Shown here piece by piece: positions 1-7,606 of a stretch of DNA of 44,769 nucleotides. The position numbers were made by a program, and so were the translations under genes. The notes below the pieces were generated by a model that was not told the origin of the DNA, searched no databases, and was given only the letters and a program-made list of their open reading frames with translations. The stretch covers positions 1 through 44,769 of the forward strand of contig JALUIX010000153.1 in the NCBI GenBank assembly GCA_027057345.1, given 5' to 3'. The stretch is from S144-45 sp015494035. Lineage in GTDB: Bacteria > Pseudomonadota > Gammaproteobacteria > Xanthomonadales > Marinicellaceae. The number at the start of each line of letters is the position of its first letter. The first letter of the stretch is position 1.

Positions 1-629
1 AGCTGAAAGCGCAGTTTGTGCGCTGCCGCGAACTGGCTGATACACTGGGCCTGGCCACGTTTTCAGACGACGAGTACGAAGCCGATGACCTGATTGGCAC
101 GCTGGCCTCGGTGCACCGGCAAAACGGCTTTGCCACGCACGTCATCAGCGCCGATAAGGACCTGGCGCAACTGGTGGAAAATGACCACGACCGCTGGTGG
201 AATTTCGGCAAGGAAGCCCCACTGGACCCGCTGGCAGTGGAAGAAAAGTTTGGCGTCAAACCAGGCCAGATTGCCGACTTCCTGGCGCTAACCGGCGACA
301 GCGTCGACAACATTCCCGGTGTGCCCGGCATCGGGCCAAAAACCGCCACCATCCTGCTACGCCATTTTGGCGACCTGGAAAACATTCTGCGCCGCAGCGA
401 AGAAATTGGCTGGCTCAGCTTTCGCGGGGCCAAATCCTGCGAAAAGAAAATCAGACAGCACGCCGATGACGCGCGCCTGGCCCGCCAGCTCACCGGCATA
501 GTCTGTGACGCGCCCATGGAAAGCACGGAAACTGCCCGCCAGGCGGCTGACCACAACGCCCTCAACGGCCTGTTTGAAGCGCTGAATTTTGGCCCCATGC
601 TGCGGCGAAAATTGTTCGATTTGTGGTAA
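1..629 (+). CDS. xni: 5'-3' exonuclease / flap endonuclease, Xni (ExoIX) type, 5' truncated
   Basis: The C-terminal part of a PolA-N/FEN-family 5'-3' nuclease; the reading frame is open to the left edge, so the N-terminus is outside the window. Visible are the EADDLIGTLA metal-binding segment, ISADKDLAQL, and a helix-hairpin-helix DNA-binding motif with GDSVDNIPGVPGIGPKTA. The family cleaves 5' flaps and removes RNA primers. No polymerase domain follows: the protein stops about 70 residues after the hairpin region, so it is a stand-alone Xni-like enzyme and not DNA polymerase I. The segment GDSVDNIPG keeps the acidic residues that E. coli Xni has partly lost, so metal binding may be closer to canonical FENs. 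The next gene begins about 32 bases downstream. The family call is secure; the exact symbol is an inference. Confidence 0.85.
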   Translation, partial: LKAQFVRCRELADTLGLATFSDDEYEADDLIGTLASVHRQNGFATHVISADKDLAQLVENDHDRWWNFGKEAPLDPLAVEEKFGVKPGQIADFLALTGDSVDNIPGVPGIGPKTATILLRHFGDLENILRRSEEIGWLSFRGAKSCEKKIRQHADDARLARQLTGIVCDAPMESTETARQAADHNALNGLFEALNFGPMLRRKLFDLW

Positions 630-661
630 ACTCAGGCCACTTCACAACTCAGGATGCACAG

Positions 662-1972
662 GTGCCCAACACGAAAGTTCTGGTCATTGATGACGAAGCT
701 GACATCCTCGAATTACTTAAAATCACCCTCTCACGCATGGGCCTGACAGTCTTTACCGCGCCCAACCTGGGCTCGGCCAAACTTGAGCTGAGCAAAAACA
801 CCTTCAAACTCTGCCTGACTGACATGAAACTCCCCGATGGCGACGGGTTGGAACTGGTGGAATACATTAACCGCGAATACCCCAACACGCCGGTGGCGGT
901 CATCACTGCCTTCGGCACTATCAATCACGCAGTGGAGGCCCTGAAAAAAGGCGCCTTTGATTTTGTCACCAAGCCTTTGAGCATTGACGTGCTGCGCGCC
1001 CTGGTCATCAATGCCCTGAAGCTGCCGGACAAACAGGCAGAAGCCAGCCAGGATCACGAAAGAAACCGGCTGGTGGGGGAATCGCGTGCGGTGCGCGCGC
1101 TTAATGCCCAATTGAAAAAACTGGCCCGCAGTCAGGCCGCCGTTTTTCTCAACGGGGAAACCGGCACCGGCAAGGACCTGGTGGCCCGGATCATTCACGA
1201 AAACAGCACCCGAGGCCATCACCGCTTCGGCACCCTGGACCTGGCCACGCTGGACCCGGACGACATGGAGGAAGAGATTTTCGGCAGCGCCTCACAAACC
1301 GGCCTGCTGGAAAAAGCCAACGGTGGCACGGTTTTTATCGACAATATTCACCTGCTGCCCAACGACCTGCAAATCCAACTGCTGCACGCCATTGGCTACC
1401 AGAAGATTACCGATCCGAAAACCGGCCAGGACCTGCACCTGGATGTGCGCTACATCACTGCGGCCGACAAGCCCCTGGAAGACGTTCTGGAGGATGGCAG
1501 CTTCCGCAAGGAACTGTATTATCGCCTGAACGTCATTCCGCTGGCCATTCCTCCCTTGCGGGAACGGGAAGATGATATCCCCGACCTGGCTCGCCACTTG
1601 TTGCGCGTCATTGGCCGGGAATGGGGCAAGCCTCCCTGCAAGATCGAACCCGATGCCCTGCAGAAGCTCAAGGAATGGCATTACCCGGGCAATATTCGTG
1701 AACTGCGGCAAATCCTTGAGCGGGCCGTCACCCTGTGCGAAGACGACCGTATCCGCGCCAGTGACCTGATGTTGGAAGAAGACCAGTCAGGCGGCTCGCT
1801 AACCAGCGTGCGGCGGAACCAGAGCCTGGAAGAATACATAGAAAACATTGAACGGGCCGAAATCACCAAAGCGCTGGAGAAAGCCGAAGGCAACAAGACC
1901 AAGGCTGCGGAACTACTCGGCATCAGCTTTCGCGCCTTGCGCTACCGCATCAAAAAACTGGGTCTGAATTAG
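662..1972 (+). CDS. PilR-like NtrC-family response regulator with degenerate sigma-54 activation core
   Basis: A 436-residue protein: receiver domain (Asp10/Asp11, phospho-acceptor Asp54 in CLTDMKLPDGDG, Lys104), AAA+ domain with Walker A GETGTGKD (about 165-172), and a C-terminal Fis-type helix-turn-helix ending in a PilR-like tail (RALRYRIKKLGLN). The overall pattern is closest to PilR, the pilin regulator. Two departures are visible. The GAFTGA loop that touches sigma-54 is absent: the sequence goes from EEEIFGS almost directly to TGLLEKANGGT. The Walker B segment reads VFIDN instead of the usual LFLDE. The arginine-finger segment FRKELYYRLN is kept. I chose GTG 662 because AGGA lies at 651-654 and the receiver starts at once; an in-frame GTG at 623 would overlap xni. 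No sensor kinase gene is adjacent. Whether it can activate sigma-54 transcription is doubtful. Confidence 0.85.
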   Translation: MPNTKVLVIDDEADILELLKITLSRMGLTVFTAPNLGSAKLELSKNTFKLCLTDMKLPDGDGLELVEYINREYPNTPVAVITAFGTINHAVEALKKGAFDFVTKPLSIDVLRALVINALKLPDKQAEASQDHERNRLVGESRAVRALNAQLKKLARSQAAVFLNGETGTGKDLVARIIHENSTRGHHRFGTLDLATLDPDDMEEEIFGSASQTGLLEKANGGTVFIDNIHLLPNDLQIQLLHAIGYQKITDPKTGQDLHLDVRYITAADKPLEDVLEDGSFRKELYYRLNVIPLAIPPLREREDDIPDLARHLLRVIGREWGKPPCKIEPDALQKLKEWHYPGNIRELRQILERAVTLCEDDRIRASDLMLEEDQSGGSLTSVRRNQSLEEYIENIERAEITKALEKAEGNKTKAAELLGISFRALRYRIKKLGLN

Positions 1973-1983
1973 CCCCAGCTCCT

Positions 1984-2017
1984 ATTAACCCGGCAACTAA
2001 AATATATGACTCTCAGC
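1984..2017 (+). repeat. Left arm of a 34-bp inverted repeat
   Basis: This arm matches the reverse complement of 2401-2434 at 33 of 34 positions. The arms begin ATTAACCCGGCAACTAAAAT and end CTCTCAGC. Together they bracket the whole set of palindromes and the repeat copy between the two convergent genes. I see no target duplication outside the arms. They could be the ends of a separate small mobile element or a large bidirectional terminator structure. Confidence 0.85.
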
Positions 2018-2112
2018 CACCCTGTCTGTGTGGGTGGAAAGACATCAATGCGCTGCTGTAGCCATTCTACAGCAAGTATTGATAACGCAGTCCACCCGCG
2101 CAGAAAGGGTGG
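2017..2112. repeat. Imperfect palindrome with hairpin-forming arms
   Basis: Both arms contain CCACCC...GGGTGG (2017-2037 and 2092-2112) and are also complementary to each other. A second inner stem is formed by 2044-2060 and 2068-2083 (ATCAATGCG.. / ..TATTGAT) around a 7-base loop. As single-stranded DNA or RNA this could fold either as one long hairpin or as a three-stem form. It abuts the left 34-bp arm. No other copy is seen in the window. Confidence 0.75.
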
Positions 2113-2139
2113 CCTTTACTTTTAAAATCAAATTGTTAG

Positions 2140-2300
2140 AGAGGCTCTGATTGAATCTGGTGCGAGCAGATTGTCGTGTAAAATTGTTCAGTTCAAGGCG
2201 CAAACCGTACGCAATAGCAAGGCTATTGTGAAGGTTTGCAACGCAGAAATGGGCGATTTGACGCCACAAGATGCCGTGACACGATTCAATTAGAGCCTCC
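2140..2300 (+). repeat. YTAR-flanked palindromic repeat (MITE-like), copy A
   Basis: A 161-bp element, subtype 1, forward orientation. The left end reads AGAGGCTCTGATTGAATC and the right end mirrors it (GATTCAATTAGAGCCTCC). TTAG is present directly on both sides (2136-2139 and 2301-2304), as expected for a 4-bp target duplication. The interior keeps the family's central stem (CAATAGC..GCTATTG). It sits between two convergent genes, inside a nest of unrelated inverted repeats. Confidence 0.9.
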
Positions 2301-2304
2301 TTAG

Positions 2305-2402
2305 GCGCTTCAAACAGGACGCGTCTCTGTGTTGCGGTTTTTGACAAGGGCCTTGGCCATTGCCTGCAAGCCGCGCCTTGATACGCGTCCCGCTTGAAGC
2401 GC
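2305..2402. repeat. Palindrome with 20-bp arms
   Basis: Arms 2305-2324 (starting GCGCTTCAA, ending GGACGCGT) and 2383-2402 match as an inverted repeat at 18 of 20 positions. It lies between the right target duplication of copy A and the right 34-bp arm. I see no other copy in this window and no coding capacity. Confidence 0.75.
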
Positions 2403-2434
2403 TGAGAGCCATATATTTTAGTTGCCGGGTTAAT
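2401..2434 (-). repeat. Right arm of the 34-bp inverted repeat
   Basis: Partner of 1984-2017, with a single mismatch. It lies about 70 bases beyond the sat-cysC stop codon. A transcript leaving sat-cysC would enter this structure. Confidence 0.85.
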
Positions 2435-2504
2435 AACCCATACCGGGCAGCACTCAATCCCGTAAAAACCACGATACAAATAGCCCAGTAAGAGTCTCGA
2501 CAAC

Positions 2505-4217
2505 TTAACCCAGCAAGCCCATGGCTTCCAGTTTGAGAATGATGCGCTGGGCCGCTTCACCTGGCTTGCATTCGGTGGTATCGATCACCAGGTCGGCATT
2601 TTCCGGCGCTTCATACGGGTCGCTGATGCCGGTAAATTCCTTGATGATACCCGCGCGGGCCTTGGCATACAACCCCTTGCGATCGCGTTGTTCGCAGACT
2701 GCCAGTGGCGTGGCCACGTACACTTCCAGAAAACCGCCGTGTTGCTCGACCATGGCGCGCACTTCACGCCGGGTTTGCCGGTACGGGGCAATGGGCGCGC
2801 AGATGGCAATGCCGCGATTCTTAGTGATTTCGCTGGCCACGTAACCGATACGGCGCACATTGAGGTTGCGGTGTTCGCGGGAAAAACCCAGCTCACTGGA
2901 CAGGTGCTTGCGCACCACGTCACCGTCCAGCAAGGTCACCGGCCGGTCATTCATTTCCATCAGATTGATCCGCAGGGCATTGGCAATGGTGGATTTGCCA
3001 GAGCCGGACAAGCCGGTAAAAAATACCGTAAACCCCTGACGGTTGCGCGGCGGATAACTTTTGCGCAGTTGCTCTGCCACTTCCGGGTAAGTGAACCAGG
3101 CAGGAATTTCCAGCCCCAGTTGCAGCCGCCGGCGAAGTTCGGTGCCGGACAGATTGAGAATCTGCTCATCAGGCTGCACGGCCGATGCGGGCACGTATTG
3201 CGCGCGATCCTGGGAATAGACCATCATTTCAAAATCCACCATTTCAATGCCCAGTTCCTGTTCATGCTTTTTCAGCAGTTCCTGGGCCGCGTAAGGCGGG
3301 TAGATGGGCTGGCCGGCGCTGTCGTTACCCGGGCCGGCGTGATCGCGCCCCACGATCAGGTGCGAACAGCCGTAATTTTTGCGGATAATGGCATGCCACA
3401 ATGCCTCGCGCGGGCCGCCCATGCGCATGGCCAGTGGCAACAGAGACAAGGTGGTGGTCTGTTCTGGAAACTTGTCCAGAATGGCTTCGTAACAGCGCAC
3501 GCGGGTAAAGTGGTCCACATCACCGGGCTTGGTCATGCCCACTACCGGATGAATCAACAAGTTCGCCTCCACGCGTTTGGCGGCCCGGAAGGTCAGCTCC
3601 TGGTGTGCGCGGTGCATGGGGTTGCGGGTCTGAAAGGCCACCACGCGGTTCCAGCCCAGGCGCTTGAATTTTTTGCGTAGTTCCTGTGGAGTGTGCCGGT
3701 GATGCCGGAAATCGTAATGGGTTGGCAATTCAATGCCGCGAATGCGGCCGCCCAGATACCAGTTTCCGCTCTTGTTATGCAGGTAATCCACCGCCGGATG
3801 GGCCTGGTCATTGGTGCCAAATACAGCCTGGGCTTCGTGCGTTTTGTCTGGTTGCCAGCGACTTTCCACATCCAGCAAGGCCAGGGCCACGCCCTCGACA
3901 TCACGTAGCACCAGAGTCTGTCCAACCTGCACCGTGTCGGCGGTGTCATCGTTCACATCCAGCGTCACGGGCATGGGCCATATCGTGCCATCGGGCAGGC
4001 GCATGGAGCCCAGCACCGCGTCGTATTCGTCCTGGTTCAGGAAGCCGGTCAAGGGAGAGAACGCCCCGTTCATGAGCATTTCCAGGTCGCACACCTGGCG
4101 TTCGGTCAGGTTCCATTCCGGACAATCCAGGGCTTCACGCTGGCGCTGTTTCTTTTCTTCTTCATTGGCCGGCAACAGGTCGATCAAGGTGCCGCCGAGG
4201 GGTGTGTTCAATGCCAT
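2505..4217 (-). CDS. sat-cysC: Bifunctional sulfate adenylyltransferase / adenylylsulfate kinase
   Basis: A 570-residue fusion. The N-terminal two thirds is the single-chain (Sat-type) ATP sulfurylase, with the HxxH nucleotide motif in QTRNPMHRAHQE (about residue 195-207) and GRDHAGPGND (about 290). The C-terminal third is APS kinase with P-loop GLSGSGKS (about 404), LLDGDVVR and the N-R-x-G lid region (KNRGIAICAPIAPY). The enzyme turns sulfate plus ATP into APS and then PAPS for assimilation; it replaces the CysD/CysN plus CysC system of E. coli. The direction of the sulfurylase (assimilatory) is inferred from the kinase fusion. It lies 109 bases downstream of the TyrR-like gene on the same strand, and a methionine gamma-lyase lies just beyond, giving a sulfur-related neighbourhood. 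Confidence 0.95.
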   Translation of the reverse strand: MALNTPLGGTLIDLLPANEEEKKQRQREALDCPEWNLTERQVCDLEMLMNGAFSPLTGFLNQDEYDAVLGSMRLPDGTIWPMPVTLDVNDDTADTVQVGQTLVLRDVEGVALALLDVESRWQPDKTHEAQAVFGTNDQAHPAVDYLHNKSGNWYLGGRIRGIELPTHYDFRHHRHTPQELRKKFKRLGWNRVVAFQTRNPMHRAHQELTFRAAKRVEANLLIHPVVGMTKPGDVDHFTRVRCYEAILDKFPEQTTTLSLLPLAMRMGGPREALWHAIIRKNYGCSHLIVGRDHAGPGNDSAGQPIYPPYAAQELLKKHEQELGIEMVDFEMMVYSQDRAQYVPASAVQPDEQILNLSGTELRRRLQLGLEIPAWFTYPEVAEQLRKSYPPRNRQGFTVFFTGLSGSGKSTIANALRINLMEMNDRPVTLLDGDVVRKHLSSELGFSREHRNLNVRRIGYVASEITKNRGIAICAPIAPYRQTRREVRAMVEQHGGFLEVYVATPLAVCEQRDRKGLYAKARAGIIKEFTGISDPYEAPENADLVIDTTECKPGEAAQRIILKLEAMGLLG

Positions 4218-4326
4218 AATGGTTTATTCTCAGGGTGATTAATCAGGGAAAAAGGTTAAGACGAAATGGGCGGGCAAACGGGTCAGTCAGCAGCACTGTC
4301 CCCCGGCCAGTACGTTTTCAAGCAGC

Positions 4327-5790
4327 TCAGGTCTTCTTGTTAATGCCGTACTTGTTGAGCTTCTGGGCAATGGTGGTGTGCGAAACACCCAATCGGGCCG
4401 CCAGTTGGCGGGTGGACTGGTGCTTCCGGTACCAGTGTGCCAGAAATTTCTTTTCAAATTCGGCCACTGCTTCAGGCAGGCTGATGTGATCAAAATCCAC
4501 CGTCGGTTCAATGGGCTCGTCCAGGGCAAAGTCACTGCTCTGGATCACGTCATTTTCGGCCAGCAAGGTGGCCGTGTGCAGAGTATTTTTCAGCTGCCTG
4601 ACATTGCCAGGCCAGTAATACTCGCTGATCCGGTTCAAGGCGGCAAAAGAGAACTTCAGCCCCGGCTTGCCCAGCTGCTCACGAAACTGACCAAGAAAAT
4701 GCAGTGCCAGCGGTTCGATATCCTCACGCCGTTGGCGTAAGGGTGGCACCGTCAGGCTCATCACATCCAGCGCGTAATGCAGTTCGGGCAGAAAGGCGCC
4801 ATTGTTGGTCAATGACTTGAGGTTGGCCGTGGTGGTGGCCATCAGCCGCACGGGCGCATTGGCCTGGGCCAGGTGCTGATGGATTTTCTTCTGCAGCGCC
4901 AGCGAACACCGGTCAATGGCTTTCAGCAGGATGGTTCCGCCTTCTGCCAGTTCCAGCAAACCAGTGGACTCCGCCCCGGCACCGAACAGCTGGGTCAGCA
5001 ACTGGCTATCGGTGGTGTTGGCACAGTCCAGTTCCACAAACAGCCGGTTTTTGCGCGCGCTGTGGTGGTGACAGGCCCGTGCCAGCAGGGATTTTCCCGT
5101 GCCACTTTCGCCACACAATAAAACCGGTGCGTCTATGGACGCCACGCGCTTGGCGCGTTCCACCAGCTCCTGCATGGCCGCCGAGGCAAACACCATCTGG
5201 TCAAATTGCTCCACGTCCTCACTGTGCATAAGGTGGGAGCGCGTTAACACCCTTTCCGGCTGGTGAAACAGCAGTAACGCACCCAGTACCTTGCCTTCAT
5301 TGTCCCGATAGGCACGCACTTCCACCAACATGGGGCCGTTAACCGTTTCAATTTTGACCGGTATTTCTCCGGAACCGGCTGCATCGATCTTTTCTTTCCA
5401 GTCTTCGCCGGCAAAAACCTCAGCGATCCGCCGCGGCTGCTGTCCGTTGCTGTCAAACAGGGTGCGTGCCAGGCGGTTGCGGTAGACCACCTGCCCTTTG
5501 CTGTTAATGCCCAGCACTGGGTCTGGCATGGCATCCAGCAGTGAGGTCAGCATCAGATTTCGCTCGACCACCGGCATGACTGGAATGGACTGAACCCACT
5601 TGACGCCATCAATTTTCATCAGATCCGCTGCAATGGCGCTTTCGGTTGCGGCATCCACGCCTTGAGTCTGCAGGTACATTTTGCCGGTTTCTATTTCCAC
5701 CCGGCGAATATCAATCTGTCGGGCTGCCAGCACGTCCATGATGGCCTTGGACATGCCGACGCGATTTTCGGTGGTGATCGCCAGTTGCAT
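4327..5790 (-). CDS. TyrR-like transcriptional regulator (ACT-PAS-AAA+-HTH)
   Basis: A 487-residue protein with the TyrR/PhhR domain order: N-terminal ACT domain (about 1-70, MQLAITTENRVGMSKAIMD), PAS (about 78-180), AAA+ with Walker A GESGTGKS (227-234), and a C-terminal TyrR helix-turn-helix (STRQLAARLGVSHTTIAQKL). Like TyrR it has no GAFTGA loop. Unlike TyrR, the Walker B segment reads ILLKAI (both acidic residues gone), and the FREDLYYRL arginine-finger segment is replaced by FLPELHYAL, so ATP hydrolysis is unlikely. ATG 5790 is preferred because the ACT domain starts there and GGGGAA precedes it by about 6 bases; an in-frame start 23 codons earlier adds unrelated sequence. It is divergent from methionine gamma-lyase, which it may control (inference); the effector amino acid is unknown. 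Confidence 0.88.
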   Translation of the reverse strand: MQLAITTENRVGMSKAIMDVLAARQIDIRRVEIETGKMYLQTQGVDAATESAIAADLMKIDGVKWVQSIPVMPVVERNLMLTSLLDAMPDPVLGINSKGQVVYRNRLARTLFDSNGQQPRRIAEVFAGEDWKEKIDAAGSGEIPVKIETVNGPMLVEVRAYRDNEGKVLGALLLFHQPERVLTRSHLMHSEDVEQFDQMVFASAAMQELVERAKRVASIDAPVLLCGESGTGKSLLARACHHHSARKNRLFVELDCANTTDSQLLTQLFGAGAESTGLLELAEGGTILLKAIDRCSLALQKKIHQHLAQANAPVRLMATTTANLKSLTNNGAFLPELHYALDVMSLTVPPLRQRREDIEPLALHFLGQFREQLGKPGLKFSFAALNRISEYYWPGNVRQLKNTLHTATLLAENDVIQSSDFALDEPIEPTVDFDHISLPEAVAEFEKKFLAHWYRKHQSTRQLAARLGVSHTTIAQKLNKYGINKKT

Positions 5791-6014
5791 TGGGTTCCCC
5801 GTGAAGTGTTCATTTTTCCTGACAGCGACAAACCCCCGATTTTTCCCTTGATGACTCAAAGTCGGGCGTCGGCGCCGGTTTTCTGTCAGGAAATCATTAC
5901 GCTTGTCTGCTTATTCTGGCGGCATTATCTCATTACAATCAAGAAAGCGAAAGCCGGCTATACACTGTGCCGGCTACGATACCTCGATCAGTTGCACCCT
6001 TATCAGGAAAACCA
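5791..6014. promoter_or_regulatory. Divergent tyrR-like / megL intergenic region with inverted repeat pair
   Basis: The 224-bp region holds both divergent start regions. TTTCCTGACAG (5815-5825) and CTGTCAGGAAA (5883-5893) are perfect 11-bp inverted copies about 57 bases apart, which looks like a pair of operator half-regions. Nearer megL, AGCCGG (5952-5957) and CCGGCT (5970-5975) form a hairpin spanning a possible -10, TATACA (5959-5964). No classical TyrR box (TGTAAA-N6-TTTACA) is visible. Regulatory function is inference. Confidence 0.5.
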
Positions 6015-7217
6015 ATGAAGCATCCCTCAGCAGAAAATAGCGAACTTGCTTTCGAAACCCGTGCCATTCATGCGGCTTATGCGCCGCATGATCATCAAGG
6101 CGCGCTCAATCCACCACTCCACCTCAGTTCCACCTATGCCTTCGAAAGCGTCGAACAAGGCGGTGGCGCGTTTGCCGGCGATAATCCGCATTACATTTAT
6201 TCGCGCCTTGGTACGCCAACCCAAAGCATACTCGAACAGCGTCTGGCCAGCCTGGAAAGCGCGGAAGCCGCGCTGGCCTGCGCTTCGGGCATGGGGGCTA
6301 TCAGTTCTACGCTGTGGTCGCTGGTGCAACCTGGCGATGAGATCATTGCCGACCACACCCTATACGGCTGCACCTTCAGCTTTCTGGAGCATGGTCTGAA
6401 GAAATTCGGCATCCAGGTTCGCTACATCGACCTGCAGGATCTGGAACAACTGGCCAGCACCATCAGCGAAAAAACCGCCGTGGTCTATGGTGAATCCCCC
6501 GCCAACCCCAATATGCGTTTGATTGACATCGCCGCCGTGGCAGAAATCACGGCCCCGCACCGGGCCCGGCTGGTGATCGATAACACCTATTGCACACCCT
6601 ATTTGCAACGGCCACTGGAGTTGGGCGCCGATCTGGTGGTTCATTCGGCCACCAAATACCTGGGCGGTCACGGGGATTTGATTGCCGGCTTCGTGGCCGG
6701 TGACGCAGAAACCCTGGAAACCATCCGTTATTACGGCCTCAAGGACATGACCGGAGCGGTCATTTCCGCACTGGACATTCACCTGATACTGCGCGGGCTA
6801 AAAACCCTTGCCGTGCGCATGGACAGGCATTGCCAGAATGCCCGTGCCATGGCCGAATTTCTGGATGCTCACCCCAAGGTAAAGATGGTTCATTATCCCG
6901 GACTGGCGTCTTTTCCCCAGTATGAGCTGGCCAACAAACAAATGCATGACACCGGCGGTATGCTGGCTTTCGAGCTACATGCCGACCGTGCCGGCAGCGC
7001 GCGTTTTGTGAACAATCTGCAGCTCATTTTGTGCGCTGTCAGCCTCGGCGATTGCGAGACCCTGATTCAACACCCGGCCTCAATGACCCATTCAACCTAC
7101 ACCGAGGAAGAACTGGCCGAACACCTCATTTCCCCCAATCTGCTGCGGCTGTCTGCCGGCCTGGAAAACAGTGATGACATTCTGGCGGATCTGTCACAGG
7201 CACTAGGGAAGCTCTGA
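6015..7217 (+). CDS. megL: Methionine gamma-lyase (PLP enzyme)
   Basis: A 400-residue Cys/Met-metabolism PLP enzyme. It converts methionine to methanethiol, 2-oxobutyrate and ammonia. The PLP lysine is Lys214 in SATKYLGGHG. Tyr62/Arg64 (YIYSR) and Tyr117 (TLYGC) are present, and Cys119 matches the cysteine typical of true methionine gamma-lyases rather than cystathionine enzymes. DNTYCTPYLQRPLELGADLVVHS is almost identical to the Pseudomonas enzyme as I recall it. Start ATG 6015 has AGGAAA at 6005-6010. The end is unusual: the last residues Gly-Lys-Leu and the TGA stop lie inside repeat copy B. Without the tandem insert the frame would read on into 7533-7544 and end Asp-Ser-Phe-stop, so the tail was probably replaced by the insertion. 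Activity should be unaffected, but that is inference. Confidence 0.93.
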   Translation: MKHPSAENSELAFETRAIHAAYAPHDHQGALNPPLHLSSTYAFESVEQGGGAFAGDNPHYIYSRLGTPTQSILEQRLASLESAEAALACASGMGAISSTLWSLVQPGDEIIADHTLYGCTFSFLEHGLKKFGIQVRYIDLQDLEQLASTISEKTAVVYGESPANPNMRLIDIAAVAEITAPHRARLVIDNTYCTPYLQRPLELGADLVVHSATKYLGGHGDLIAGFVAGDAETLETIRYYGLKDMTGAVISALDIHLILRGLKTLAVRMDRHCQNARAMAEFLDAHPKVKMVHYPGLASFPQYELANKQMHDTGGMLAFELHADRAGSARFVNNLQLILCAVSLGDCETLIQHPASMTHSTYTEEELAEHLISPNLLRLSAGLENSDDILADLSQALGKL

Positions 7218-7363
7218 TTGAATCTGGACGAAGCAGATTGTGCCGGAAATGTTCGAGAACAAGGCGAAGTCCTTGCCAATAGCGGGCTATTGGCAAGGAC
7301 TTCAACGCAGTTATCGGACATTTCAGGTAGGAGAAGCGAGTTCATGATTCAATCAGGGCTTCC
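7207..7363 (+). repeat. YTAR-flanked palindromic repeat, copy B (subtype 2)
   Basis: A 157-bp element starting GGAAGCTCTGATTGAATC, with CTAG on both sides (7203-7206 and 7364-7367). The centre is a perfect stem: GAAGTCCTTGCCAATAGC pairs with its complement across a 2-base loop (about 7265-7302). It overlaps the 3' end of megL and supplies its stop codon. It shares the interior sequence of copy D, not of A, C, F and G. Confidence 0.92.
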
Positions 7364-7367
7364 CTAG

Positions 7368-7528
7368 GGAGCCTCTGATTGAATCTGGCGCGAGCAGATT
7401 GGAGTGTAAGATTGTTCAGTTCAAGGCGCAAACCGCACGCAATAGCAAGGCTATTGTGAAAGTTTGCAACGCAGAAATGGACAATTTTACGCCGCAAGAT
7501 CCCGTGTCACGATTCGATCAGAGTCTCA
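7368..7528 (+). repeat. YTAR-flanked palindromic repeat, copy C (subtype 1)
   Basis: A 161-bp element in tandem with copy B, sharing the CTAG at 7364-7367; the other CTAG is at 7529-7532. The left end is GGAGCCTCTGATTGAATC and the right end GATTCGATCAGAGTCTCA. Its interior matches copies A and G. Two elements of different subtype in one CTAG site imply two successive insertions. Confidence 0.9.
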
Positions 7529-7606
7529 CTAGACAGCTTCTAAGGGCGTCATTTTTTCCCGTCAGCACACCTGTTTCACCCACGGCGGTAAAACTTCATG
7601 GCAATA

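Larger units (their letters stand above)
1973..2504. other. Convergent intergenic region, 532 bp, nested inverted repeats, no gene
   Basis: The region lies between the 3' ends of the PilR-like gene (+) and sat-cysC (-). I see no credible gene. It contains outer 34-bp inverted arms (1984-2017 and 2401-2434), two smaller palindromes (2017-2112 and 2305-2402) and one copy of the YTAR-flanked repeat (2140-2300). Open frames running through it on the minus strand are by-products of the repeats. Confidence 0.8.

Noticed and set aside
2135..2402. Possible integron attC site, because GTTAGGC would be restored after removing copy A and the palindrome follows
   Set aside because: No matching RYYYAAC inverse core was found at the other end on either strand, and no integrase or cassette array is present.
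2045..2560. A 171-codon minus-strand frame between pilR-like and sat-cysC
   Set aside because: It runs through repeat copy A and the palindromes and has no family features; similar peptides arise wherever this repeat occurs.
2688..3680. Long plus-strand frame opposite sat-cysC
   Set aside because: It is a shadow frame of a highly conserved gene, with His/Gly-rich composition and no family match.
5791..6014. Classical TyrR boxes between the regulator and megL
   Set aside because: No TGTAAA-N6-TTTACA or close variant is visible; a different inverted repeat is present.
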